Source of the DNA: Verrucomicrobiota bacterium
Lineage (GTDB): Bacteria; Verrucomicrobiota; Verrucomicrobiia; Limisphaerales; UBA9464
Assembly (NCBI GenBank): GCA_026397675.1
Contig: JAPLUH010000052.1
Location: 1-5,293, forward strand
DNA length: 5,293 bases
Direction: 5' to 3'
Under the pieces are notes generated by a model. That model did not search any database. It saw only the letters and a program-made list of their open reading frames with translations, and had not been told where the DNA came from. Below are positions 1 to 5,293 of the stretch, piece by piece. A program made the translations under genes and the position numbers. Each line of letters opens with the position of its first letter. The first letter of the stretch is position 1.

Positions 1-193
1 GGTCGGCTGCGTCAACGGGGTGCAGCCCGTTACACGAAAAATGTCACCGAGATGAACCTTTTCCCGTGTTTCGGGCTCTTTGAAGGTGTTGGACCGTGTG
101 TTTGGGTCGCTGAAATTGCCCAACAGTTGCCCAACAAGTCACTGCGCTCAAACGCCTGTAACGCAGCACCAGGAAAAACTCTCGCCAAATGCG
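1..193. other. Region without a recognisable gene
   Basis: I see no supportable protein or RNA gene here. The open frame starting at 52 runs through the tRNA-fragment/terminator region and its translation has no family resemblance or plausible composition, so I treat it as chance. The stretch holds a 6-bp perfect hairpin (arms 14-19 and 26-31, loop GTGCAG), a 4-bp hairpin at 63-75 and a short tandem repeat at 116-136. None has a T-tract that would make it a terminator. Together with 194-554 this makes about 550 bases with no convincing coding sequence. Confidence 0.5.
116..136. repeat. Short tandem repeat TTGCCCAACA x2
   Basis: TTGCCCAACA occurs at 116-125 and again at 127-136, separated by one G, so the period is 11 bases, roughly one helical turn. 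It lies in non-coding DNA. Helically phased repeats can be protein-binding sites, but two copies of ten bases is little evidence and no adjacent gene explains them. Confidence 0.5.
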
Positions 194-233
194 AAAAAAG
201 CCAATGTTTACGGCACTTCGGTGAACATTGGCT
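194..233 (-). terminator. Intrinsic terminator, minus strand
   Basis: Read on the minus strand, AGCCAATGTT (233-224) pairs perfectly with AACATTGGCT (208-199). Inside it, CAC/GTG closes a CGAA tetraloop (TTCG on the plus strand), leaving a 5-nt bulge (213-209). The stem runs straight into TTTTTT (199-194). This is a textbook Rho-independent terminator for a transcript moving leftward, and it sits about 60 nt beyond the tRNA-Arg fragment. It probably once ended that tRNA transcript. Confidence 0.75.
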
Positions 234-246
234 AATCCTGTGGGCG

Positions 247-280
247 TTGAGCTTGACTCAAAATCAGGGGATGTTCCCTG
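247..280 (-). other. Small hairpins between tRNA fragment and terminator
   Basis: Two perfect 5-bp hairpins follow the tRNA fragment: arms CAGGG 265-269 and CCCTG 276-280 with a 6-nt loop, and arms TTGAG 247-251 and CTCAA 257-261 with a 5-nt loop. A third, GGTT/AACC (291-294 and 299-302), overlaps the anticodon loop. The first hairpin lies where a T-arm might be expected but lacks the conserved TTC of a T loop. With the terminator they could form a structured small RNA covering 331-194, but this is inference only. Confidence 0.3.
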
Positions 281-292
281 TTGTGTAGCAGG

Positions 293-331
293 TTAGGAAA
301 CCGTAGCTCTATCCATTTGAGCTATCGGGAC
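293..331 (-). pseudogene. Truncated tRNA-Arg(CCT), 5' half only
   Basis: On the minus strand the first 39 bases match a tRNA: acceptor 5' strand GTCCCGA (331-325), TA, D-stem GCTC (322-319), a 9-nt D loop containing GG, D-stem GAGC (309-306), one T, 5' anticodon strand ACGGT (304-300), and a 7-nt loop TTCCTAA (299-293) with anticodon CCT. The next bases, CCTGC, do not restore the anticodon stem. No T-arm with TTC and no 3' acceptor strand TCGGGAC is found to the left edge. The gene therefore looks broken at the end of the anticodon loop. A group I intron at this site is possible in principle, since tRNA-Arg(CCT) is a known host, but no 3' exon is visible. Confidence 0.7.
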
Positions 332-368
332 AGACCAATGTTTACGGGGCTTTGGTGCGTTTTTGGCT

Positions 369-554
369 TTGTTGACAACTGTTTCGCCTAACAAAAAACT
401 ACCAGTGAACGCACTGCTGACGCCCGACAGCCATATTGTGCCGATGAAATCCAAGGCTGCCAAGTCCAAGGCATCCAAGAAGACCTGTCCGGTGAATCAG
501 GTGACTGGGGGTAGGGAGCGAATTGCACCTTTTGGTTTCCAGCCTTCTGATCGT
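369..554. other. Intergenic stretch between tRNA fragment and nucleotidyltransferase
   Basis: No gene is supported here. A plus-strand frame beginning with ATG at 445 encodes a Lys/Ala-rich start (MKSKAAKSKASKK) but then runs antisense into the nucleotidyltransferase 3' end to 680 and has no visible ribosome binding site, so it was not called. A minus-strand frame at 293-478 is the familiar false ORF that reads through tRNA sequence (ending IAQMDRATVS). The only candidate element is a weak terminator at 393-416. Confidence 0.45.
393..416 (-). terminator. Possible weak terminator downstream of nucleotidyltransferase
   Basis: On the minus strand CAGTG (416-412), loop CGTT, CACTG (407-403) is followed by GTAG and six Ts (398-393). 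The stem has only 5 bp and the T-tract begins four bases after it, so efficiency would be modest. It lies about 140 nt beyond the stop codon of the minus-strand nucleotidyltransferase and before the tRNA fragment, where an operon end is expected. Confidence 0.35.
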
Positions 555-1316
555 CTATTGGGGGAGCTCTTTCGAACCCTGGGACTGAGTGGTCGCGCTG
601 TGGAGAAACCCCATGATCCTCGAATCTTGGCTCCTTCCGATCTCATCCCATGGAAGGATGTCATACCAGACGAGCCCTAATTCCGCAGAGATTCGCATCG
701 CTTGCTTGGTAGCTGTGGTCTTACGGAGGAATGAGACGATGTTGAGCCAGTGTCGGGAAGGTACCTGTCCTCGATGGACTTCTTCCAAGAGTTCGCCTAA
801 GAAGGATCTGACACACTTGACGAGGATTCGGAGATGCTGGGCGTCTTGGCGGTTGGCTTGGGAAACGGTGGCCAACAGTTTTAGCTTCGACGCAAACAGC
901 GAAACCGGGTCGAGTATCCGAAGTTGTTTTCCATTCCATTCGACTTCGATGGCCGCTTCCTCGGCGCTGGATGGAGCTCCAGGAATTGTTCGAACGACCT
1001 CTATGCAGGAGTCGAAGCCATCGATGCAAAATGGAATGACACCGGCAAGAGAGGTCATCTCCTTGGGGTCAGGAAATGCTGGTTTCAGGTTCAGTTGTTT
1101 GGCGATGAGTTCGACGTCGCTCCGGTTACCTTTGAAATCGATATCTTCGCTGGTGAAAGGTTGGAACAACTCCAGGCTCGGTTCGATGGAACGGTACCGC
1201 TCTGCCCAGTAATTGACGGCTTGTCCACCAATCAGCAGGAAAGGCCTTCCGTCGGAATCTCGGAGGTCAAATACCTCCGCGAACTCTTCCAGTCGGTATT
1301 TTGAGCCTAGCGCCAT
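555..1316 (-). CDS. Nucleotidyltransferase of AbiEii/DUF6036 type, putative toxin component
   Basis: This 253-residue protein has the layout of the minimal nucleotidyltransferase fold. A GGQAVNYW motif (residues 30-37) is the Gly-rich loop that holds the NTP. SEDIDF (56-61), with Asp58 and Asp60, provides the metal ligands. A strand and helix, LRILDPVSLFASKLKLL (132-148), carry lysines typical of AbiEii-like enzymes, and NRQDAQHL (155-162) follows. The C-terminal ~90 residues are helical and not recognised. In studied relatives such as AbiEii and MenA such enzymes act on tRNA or other nucleotide acceptors and are toxins neutralised by a partner; that role is inferred here. I chose ATG 1316, which overlaps the stop of the upstream small gene by 10 nt (ATGGCGCTAG), suggesting translational coupling. 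A GTG at 1361 would add 15 unlikely residues and deepen the overlap. No good Shine-Dalgarno precedes either start. Confidence 0.8.
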   Translation of the reverse strand: MALGSKYRLEEFAEVFDLRDSDGRPFLLIGGQAVNYWAERYRSIEPSLELFQPFTSEDIDFKGNRSDVELIAKQLNLKPAFPDPKEMTSLAGVIPFCIDGFDSCIEVVRTIPGAPSSAEEAAIEVEWNGKQLRILDPVSLFASKLKLLATVSQANRQDAQHLRILVKCVRSFLGELLEEVHRGQVPSRHWLNIVSFLRKTTATKQAMRISAELGLVWYDILPWDEIGRSQDSRIMGFLHSATTQSQGSKELPQ

Positions 1317-1498
1317 GAGGCCATGACTCGGACCGCCTTCTGGAGATTGGTGATGCGCCACTTGCGACCGTCACCTACCAGCGACACCCGAGTTTGTTGG
1401 GCGCGTGCCTCGGCAGGACTGCGACCAGCAATTTCCAAAGCGGCCATCCTGGCATCTCCCTCCAGCCGCTTAATCTGCTTTGCGCTTACACCCGACAT
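1307..1498 (-). CDS. Small basic protein of unknown family, putative partner of the nucleotidyltransferase
   Basis: Not recognised. From ATG 1498 it has 63 residues. The N-terminal half (SAKQIKRLEGDARMAALEIAG, residues 5-25) looks like one or two amphipathic helices. The C-terminal part has VSLVGDGRKWRI (38-49) followed by a basic helix, LQKAVRV, ending SWR. There is no membrane segment. At this size it cannot be a full AbiEi antitoxin with its winged-helix and larger domains. Its placement directly upstream of and overlapping a toxin-type nucleotidyltransferase suggests an antitoxin or accessory subunit, by context only. An alternative TTG start at 1534 adds 12 residues and has AGGTGG copies at 1550-1545 and 1540-1535, so translation may start there instead. 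Confidence 0.55.
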   Translation of the reverse strand: MSGVSAKQIKRLEGDARMAALEIAGRSPAEARAQQTRVSLVGDGRKWRITNLQKAVRVMASWR

Positions 1499-1566
1499 GC
1501 TGGAACCGTAGCCCTCGGTTGCGAGATTCGGCAACCACCTCTTTCCACCTGTGGCTATTGCTGCTG

Positions 1567-1644
1567 TTGGTTCAAAATTTTTGACACCCTGTTGGATTGG
1601 CTTGGCTGTGGAGGATGAGGCGTTGATTCAAAAATCGCGACCCC
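1567..1644. repeat. Two imperfect direct repeats, TTGRTTCAAAA...GACCCC type
   Basis: TTGGTTCAAAA (1567-1577) continues into TTTTTGACACCC, and TTGATTCAAAA (1623-1633) continues into ATCGCGACCCC. The start-to-start spacing is 56 bases. They lie between the minus-strand nucleotidyltransferase unit and the plus-strand genes, about 35 nt upstream of the alternative TTG start of the small protein. Repeated blocks of this kind occur at the ends of some insertion sequences as transposase-binding sites, and could equally be operators of the module. I cannot decide between these. Confidence 0.45.
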
Positions 1645-1658
1645 GGCCAGGAGAAGGA

Positions 1659-1709
1659 ATGTCGACCAGCCGCAAGTTAACCATGGAGGTGGTGTCACGC
1701 TCGCAGTAG
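1659..1709 (+). pseudogene. 16-codon ORF with strong RBS, possible truncated transposase start
   Basis: The best ribosome binding site in the window, AGGAG at 1649-1653, lies 5 nt before an ATG at 1659. The frame encodes MSTSRKLTMEVVSRSQ and stops with TAG at 1707-1709. The short basic start resembles N-termini of some IS21-type transposases, and the direct repeats just upstream would fit an insertion-sequence end, but sixteen residues are too few to assign a family. It may be a remnant of a deleted transposase gene, a leader peptide, or chance. The downstream membrane-protein gene begins 68 nt later. Confidence 0.25.
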
Positions 1710-1777
1710 TGGAGCCCGGAACAAACCCGCCCTATTGGCGGTTTGTATTGAGTAGCGTTTCAGAGAAGTCTCCGCGC

Positions 1778-2299
1778 ATGCGGATTATCTGGCATGTGCT
1801 GGCGGTGGTGAATGCGGCGGTGTGGTTTGGGGCGGGGCTGTTCCTGACAGTCGTGGTGGGCCCCAACTTCTTCTCGCCAGCGGTGACGGATCTCGTTGGG
1901 CGACAAAATGCGGGGCTCATCGCTCAGTCGGTGTTGGCCAAGTACTTCGTGCTGCAAGTGGTCTGCACGGTGGTGGCGCTGGCCCTGCAACTACGATCTG
2001 GCACCGGTGGTTCTGCCTTGGCGCGACGCTCACGCTGGGGATTGGCCGTGGTGTTGATGCTCGTTTGCGTGGGCGGGTTTTGGCTGCAGCCCAAATTGGT
2101 GGAGCTGAACCGGCAACGGTACGCCATCACAACGTCCGCCGAGGAACGCCCGATCTTGGCGCGGCAATTCGGGATGTGGCATGGGGTGTCGCAAATGGGC
2201 AACTTGCTGGTGCTCATCGGGGCGTTGGCGCACCTGGTGATTCTAGCCCATGGGCCTCAGGCCGGGCGGTCTTGCGATTCTACTAAAACGAACCCGTGA
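1778..2299 (+). CDS. DUF4149-like four-helix integral membrane protein
   Basis: This 173-residue protein has four predicted membrane segments: residues 3-26 (IIWHVLAVVNAAVWFGAG...), about 56-72 (YFVLQVVCTVVALALQL), about 87-103 (WGLAVVLMLVCVGGFWL), and about 140-157 (MGNLLVLIGALAHLVILA). The arrangement, FF.P after helix 1, AGLIAQ..LAKYF before helix 2, and WHGVSQMGN before helix 4, matches the DUF4149 family, related to eukaryotic TMEM205; the function is unknown. A polar loop (104-133) links helices 3 and 4. I chose ATG 1778 because it begins just before the first helix; a GTG at 1709 would add 23 non-hydrophobic residues. Upstream there is only a weak AGAAG. The next gene on the same strand starts 173 nt later, so an operon is uncertain. 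Confidence 0.75.
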   Translation: MRIIWHVLAVVNAAVWFGAGLFLTVVVGPNFFSPAVTDLVGRQNAGLIAQSVLAKYFVLQVVCTVVALALQLRSGTGGSALARRSRWGLAVVLMLVCVGGFWLQPKLVELNRQRYAITTSAEERPILARQFGMWHGVSQMGNLLVLIGALAHLVILAHGPQAGRSCDSTKTNP

Positions 2300-2302
2300 T
2301 GG

Positions 2303-2320
2303 GCCTCATTGGCCGGAGGC
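2303..2320 (+). terminator. Weak hairpin after the DUF4149-like gene
   Basis: GCCTC (2303-2307) and GAGGC (2316-2320) form a 5-bp GC-rich stem with an 8-nt loop, starting 4 nt after the stop codon. It is followed by GGGGTGTTCTT, not a clean T-tract. It may be a weak terminator or attenuator, or have no role. The rest of the 2321-2472 gap shows no confident promoter; TTGAAT at 2425-2430 could be a -35 element but its -10 partner is poor. Confidence 0.2.
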
Positions 2321-2472
2321 GGGGTGTTCTTGCGGTTGGATAACTCGGCTACCTGCGACCTCGGTGATCGTCGATTTTTCTGGGTATTCGCAGCGAGAGA
2401 TTGGGCCGATTTGGAAAACCGTGCTTGAATCCCCGACGGGTCATTCGATTCTCATCCCATCTCCTATTTTCT

Positions 2473-3597
2473 ATGAGCAAGCCCACCGCAAAGAAATCTC
2501 CCGCCAAGAAGTCCGCCAAGGCCCCGGCCGCCGCTGCACCGGCTGCTCCGGTCGCTCCGGCTGCTAACAATTTTCCGAAGCTGCACAATGCGATGTGGCC
2601 GGGTTTGGTGGGCAAGGGCGGGGAGGGCGCCGAGGCGTCGATCGATCTCGACAAGATGCTCGACTACACCGCCAAGGCCGAGGTCAACGGCGTGAAGTTC
2701 GATGGGGTGGACTTGTTCTTGTACAACCCGCACGTCGATATCGACATCACCGACGATGGCATCAAGAAGCTCGCCGAGAAGATTCAGTCGCGCGGGTTCG
2801 TGGTGGGCACGGTGGTGGCTCCGGTGTGGTTCGATGGCTCGGCCATGGGCGATACCACGCAGCGCGCCAATTGGGTGTCCGCGGTGCGCAAGGCGTGCCG
2901 CATTGGTCAGAAGCTTCGTGACCTGGGCGTGCGTCCCTACGGTGTGGTTCGCATCGATTCGGCCGCGCCGGTGACCGCCTGGGACAAAGACCCCAAGGGC
3001 AACACGAAGCTCATCGCCAAGACCTTCCGCGAGGGCGGCAAGGTGGCCAAAGATCACGGTGAGCGTCTGGCCGCCGAGGGCGAAATTTGCTGGGGTGGTA
3101 TGCAATCCTGGAAGTACATGATCCAGACGCTGGAAGAGACCGGGATGCCCAAGGTCGTGGGCTTCCAGGCCGACATGGCCCACACGCTCCTCTACACGCT
3201 GGGCTACAATGCTCCGAGCGCCCACCGGATCGTGCCGCAGAACTACCACTGGGAGCCGGAAGCCTTCCACAAGGCCATGAAGAAGATGACGGCCGCGCTG
3301 CGGCCCTGGACCATCGACTTCCACGTGGCCCAGAATGACGCGACCGTGAAGGGCTCGGGCGATCACGAGAAGACGGGCAAGCACTGCCTAGCGACCGATC
3401 CGAACGGCAAGTTGAACATCGCTCGCGATGCCGGCTACTGGATGCGCGATGACGCCAGTAAGGTGACTAAGAAGTTTCAGCACATTTGCTGGGACGGCTG
3501 CATGTTCCCGAACGATGTCATGGGCAAGCAGGAGACCTGGAACAACATCCTCTCGGCGATGATTCAGGTCCGCGAGAATCACGGCTGGCGCGCCTGA
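2473..3597 (+). CDS. Sugar phosphate isomerase/epimerase-like TIM-barrel protein (xylose isomerase-like fold)
   Basis: A 374-residue protein. Residues 1-36 form a low-complexity tail rich in Lys, Ala and Pro (TAKKSPAKKSAKAP, then an Ala/Pro run). The barrel starts around 38 (LHNAMWPGLVGKGGEG). Candidate metal and substrate residues follow the order of the family: acidic E202/E204 in AEGEICWGG, D234 and H237 in FQADMAH, H284 in DFHVAQ, H298 and H304 in GDHEKTGKHC, and D341 in ICWDGC near the end. Family members interconvert or epimerise ketoses and cyclitols with a divalent metal in the cytoplasm; the substrate here cannot be told. There is no signal peptide. ATG 2473 is preferred over a TTG at 2401 because it begins the basic tail, although no Shine-Dalgarno is seen (CTCCTATTTTCT precedes it). 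The gene stands alone and faces the convergent peptidase. Confidence 0.8.
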   Translation: MSKPTAKKSPAKKSAKAPAAAAPAAPVAPAANNFPKLHNAMWPGLVGKGGEGAEASIDLDKMLDYTAKAEVNGVKFDGVDLFLYNPHVDIDITDDGIKKLAEKIQSRGFVVGTVVAPVWFDGSAMGDTTQRANWVSAVRKACRIGQKLRDLGVRPYGVVRIDSAAPVTAWDKDPKGNTKLIAKTFREGGKVAKDHGERLAAEGEICWGGMQSWKYMIQTLEETGMPKVVGFQADMAHTLLYTLGYNAPSAHRIVPQNYHWEPEAFHKAMKKMTAALRPWTIDFHVAQNDATVKGSGDHEKTGKHCLATDPNGKLNIARDAGYWMRDDASKVTKKFQHICWDGCMFPNDVMGKQETWNNILSAMIQVRENHGWRA

Positions 3598-3649
3598 AGT
3601 GCGGCCTGATCGATCGGGGCACCGGTGATTCGGGAGGCCCCAAAACAGC

Positions 3650-3690
3650 AACCCCTAGGTTGGCGAGATTCGCCTCCTGGGGGTTCTTCG
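3650..3690. terminator. Strong bidirectional terminator between convergent genes
   Basis: AACCCCTAGG (3650-3659) pairs along its whole length with CCTGGGGGTT (3676-3685), with one T-G wobble. Inside, GGCGA (3662-3666) pairs with TCGCC (3670-3674) around a 3-nt loop, giving about 15 bp broken only by small internal mismatches. TTCTT follows on the plus strand, and on the minus strand the stem is followed by TTGCTGTTTTGG. It lies 53 nt after the TIM-barrel stop and about 15 nt after the peptidase stop on the other strand, so it probably ends both transcripts. Confidence 0.75.
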
Positions 3691-3700
3691 CGCCGCCCGC

Positions 3701-5293
3701 CTACCGTGGCCCGGGGGGCAGGGTTTCGTGGAGGAAGTCGGTCATCAGTTGGCGGAGGTGGACGCTGGTGTTGAGGCCTTCGCTGATGGAGTGGGAGCGG
3801 TTGGGGTACGACATCATGCGGAACTGCTTGCCGTGGGTGATGAAGGCGTTCACCAGCGCTTCAGCTCCTTGATAGTGGCAGTTGTCGTCGCCGGTGCCGT
3901 GGATGAGCAGCAGCTTGCCCTGAAGTTGGTCGGCGAAGGTCAGCGGCGAGCCCTGGCGGTAGCCCTCGGCATTGTCCGAGGGCAGGCCCATGTAGCGCTC
4001 CTGATAAATGGTGTCGTACAGGCGCATGTTGGGAACCGACGCGATGGATATGCCCGCGGTGTAGAGGTCGGGATGGCGGAGCAGGGCGTTGAGCGTCATC
4101 GAGCCGCCGCCGCTCCAACCCCAAATGCCGACGCGCTTGGGGTCGAGGTAGGGCCGCGTGGCCAGCACGTGCTTGAGCGCGGTCGCCTGATCTTGCGAGG
4201 CGAGGATGCCCACTTGGCGGTAGATCGATTTGCGCCAGTCGTGGCCCCGGGGTGTGGCCGTGCCGCGGTTGTCGAAACTCATGACCACGTAGCCTTGTTG
4301 GGCGAGCATCCAGTGCCAGAGTTGGCCGGATCCGCCCCATTGGTCTTTCACCGTTTGCCCAGCCGGTTCGCCGTAAACATGCACGATGAGCGGGTGTTTT
4401 TTTGTACGGTCGAACTCTGGCGGCAGCACGCACCAGCCATCAATTTCAATGCCGTCTCCCACCGGAACTCGGAAGAACTCGGTGGTGGGAACCTTCAAGG
4501 TGGCCAGTTTCTCGCGGATCTTCTGGTTGTCGGCCAGCACCCGAACCGTCTTGTGGTCGGGCAGGGAAATGAGCTCGGTCTTGGGCGGCACGGTGAACGA
4601 CGACACCGTGTGGAAGGCCCACCGGCCATCGGGTGAGGCCACGTATTTATGGGTGCCCGGAGCGTTGGTGGGGGTTAGGCGTTCGAGGCCGTGTCCGCGG
4701 AACGAGCTGCGGTAGAGATAGCGCTGCGTCGGGTTGTCCGGGGAGGCCATGAAGTAGAGTTCCTGCCGAGCCTCTTGCACCCGGACCAGTTCCGTCACAT
4801 CGAAGGCACCGCGCGTGGCAGGTTTGAGTTTTCCGTTTTTGAGTCCGCCCCAATAGAGGTGCTGCCACTGGTCCCGTTCACTCCAGAACAGGAAGCGGCG
4901 GCCGTCGCTGTGCCAGGTGAGGTCGTTGTGGGCTTCGACCCAGGCTTTGTCGGAGTCGACGAGCAATGGAGTGACTTCGCCCGTGGCGGATTCGGCGATA
5001 AACACGCGGTTGGTGTTCTGCAGGCGGTTCAATTGCTGGAGCAGCAGGCGCCGGGTGCGGGGGATCCACTGGAGGTCGTGGATATAATGTTCACGCGGGT
5101 CGCCCGGGGTTTTCACCCAGCGGATGTCGCCACCCGAGGCATCCACCACGCCGATGCGGCAGGCGGAGTTGAGTTCGCCCGTCTTGGGGTAGGGAATGCG
5201 CTGCACGTTCGGGTACAGGCTGTCGGTGTTGTTCACCAAGGATACTTCGCGGACGCCCTCGGTGTCCAACTGCCAGAAGGCGATGGATTTGCT
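3701..5293 (-). CDS. S9B-family dipeptidyl peptidase IV-like serine peptidase, 5' end outside the window
   Basis: The visible C-terminal 530 residues are open to the right edge, beginning SKSIAFWQLDTEGV. No start is visible: TTG at 5269 is an internal Leu codon, since family-typical sequence precedes it. About 265 residues belong to the DPP-IV N-terminal beta-propeller (NTDSLYPNVQRIPYPKTGE.. and later blade repeats such as LTWHSDGRRFLFWS). The alpha/beta-hydrolase domain follows (LIVHVYGEPAG, VVMSFDNRGTATPRGHDWR). The catalytic triad is intact: Ser in GWSGGGS (codon 4114-4112), Asp in HGTGDDNCHY (3889-3887) and His in NRSHSISEG (3793-3791). Such enzymes remove dipeptides, often Xaa-Pro, from peptide N-termini in the periplasm or outside the cell. 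The double-Glu motif that anchors the substrate amino terminus, and any signal peptide, would lie outside the window. It ends HETLPPGPR and is convergent with the TIM-barrel gene. Confidence 0.92.
   Translation of the reverse strand, partial: SKSIAFWQLDTEGVREVSLVNNTDSLYPNVQRIPYPKTGELNSACRIGVVDASGGDIRWVKTPGDPREHYIHDLQWIPRTRRLLLQQLNRLQNTNRVFIAESATGEVTPLLVDSDKAWVEAHNDLTWHSDGRRFLFWSERDQWQHLYWGGLKNGKLKPATRGAFDVTELVRVQEARQELYFMASPDNPTQRYLYRSSFRGHGLERLTPTNAPGTHKYVASPDGRWAFHTVSSFTVPPKTELISLPDHKTVRVLADNQKIREKLATLKVPTTEFFRVPVGDGIEIDGWCVLPPEFDRTKKHPLIVHVYGEPAGQTVKDQWGGSGQLWHWMLAQQGYVVMSFDNRGTATPRGHDWRKSIYRQVGILASQDQATALKHVLATRPYLDPKRVGIWGWSGGGSMTLNALLRHPDLYTAGISIASVPNMRLYDTIYQERYMGLPSDNAEGYRQGSPLTFADQLQGKLLLIHGTGDDNCHYQGAEALVNAFITHGKQFRMMSYPNRSHSISEGLNTSVHLRQLMTDFLHETLPPGPR

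Larger units (their letters stand above)
201..368. repeat. Imperfect direct repeat flanking the tRNA fragment
   Basis: Copy 1 is 201-233 (the terminator hairpin) and copy 2 is 335-368. Both begin with the identical 13-mer CCAATGTTTACGG and end in TTGGCT. My hand alignment has 26 identical columns out of 34, with one gap. Copy 2 has lost most of the hairpin symmetry. The tRNA-Arg 5' fragment and the small hairpins lie between the copies, and copy 2 ends three bases before the first tRNA base. This fits duplication of a tRNA-terminator unit followed by decay, or two copies of a terminator in a former tRNA array. Confidence 0.6.

Noticed and set aside
201..368. The two-copy repeat as a CRISPR array
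   Set aside because: Only two imperfect copies 134 bases apart, one being a terminator hairpin, with no cas genes.
293..478. Minus-strand 61-residue ORF ending IAQMDRATVS
   Set aside because: Its C-terminus is a translation of tRNA sequence, a classic false annotation.
445..680. Plus-strand ORF starting MKSKAAKSKASKK, 78 residues
   Set aside because: It lacks a ribosome binding site, has no recognisable domain, and more than half of it is antisense to the well-supported nucleotidyltransferase. The Lys/Ala-rich start loosely recalls the TIM-barrel tail, but the nucleotides do not align.
721..1212. Long frames antisense or out of frame to the nucleotidyltransferase
   Set aside because: Composition is implausible and motifs are absent; the minus-strand frame carries the clear GGQAVNYW and SEDIDF motifs.
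2464..3384. 306-residue minus-strand ORF across the TIM-barrel gene
   Set aside because: It is a His/Gly/Arg/Leu-rich shadow of a GC-rich gene; the plus strand encodes conserved barrel motifs.
3728..4636. 302-residue plus-strand ORF across the peptidase
   Set aside because: It is an antisense shadow; the minus strand encodes an intact Ser-Asp-His triad in family context.

Overview
The window looks like a chromosomal segment from a free-living bacterium, most likely Verrucomicrobiota or a related PVC lineage. This is an inference from three things. The TIM-barrel protein and the DPP-IV-type peptidase resemble proteins common in those genomes. The right-hand genes are GC-rich. Two of the plus-strand genes have no clear Shine-Dalgarno sequence. 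No database search was possible.

Left part (about 1-1710) is accessory in character. Bases 1-554 hold no convincing protein gene. On the minus strand they carry the first 39 nt of a tRNA-Arg(CCT) gene (331-293), cut off at the end of the anticodon loop. This is followed by several small hairpins and a good intrinsic terminator (233-194). A copy of the terminator sequence, 26 of 34 alignment columns identical, abuts the 5' end of the tRNA fragment. Next comes a minus-strand two-gene unit: a small unrecognised basic protein (1498-1307) overlaps by 10 nt a nucleotidyltransferase of the AbiEii/DUF6036 type (1316-555). This is the organisation of a toxin-antitoxin or abortive-infection module and is the best candidate here for an undescribed system. 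Its upstream region (1560-1710) carries two TTGRTTCAAAA repeats and a 16-codon ORF with a strong ribosome binding site, which may be the debris of an insertion sequence.

Right part (about 1778-5293) reads as ordinary chromosomal genes. A four-helix DUF4149-like membrane protein (1778-2299) is followed on the same strand by a sugar isomerase/epimerase-type TIM-barrel protein (2473-3597) with an unusual Lys/Ala/Pro-rich N-terminal tail. Convergent to it is a large S9B (DPP-IV family) serine peptidase (5293-3701) whose 5' end lies beyond the window. A long hairpin (3650-3685) separates the convergent pair and probably terminates transcription from both sides.

The genes do not form one pathway. 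The two halves look like an accessory island remnant beside a conserved neighbourhood.
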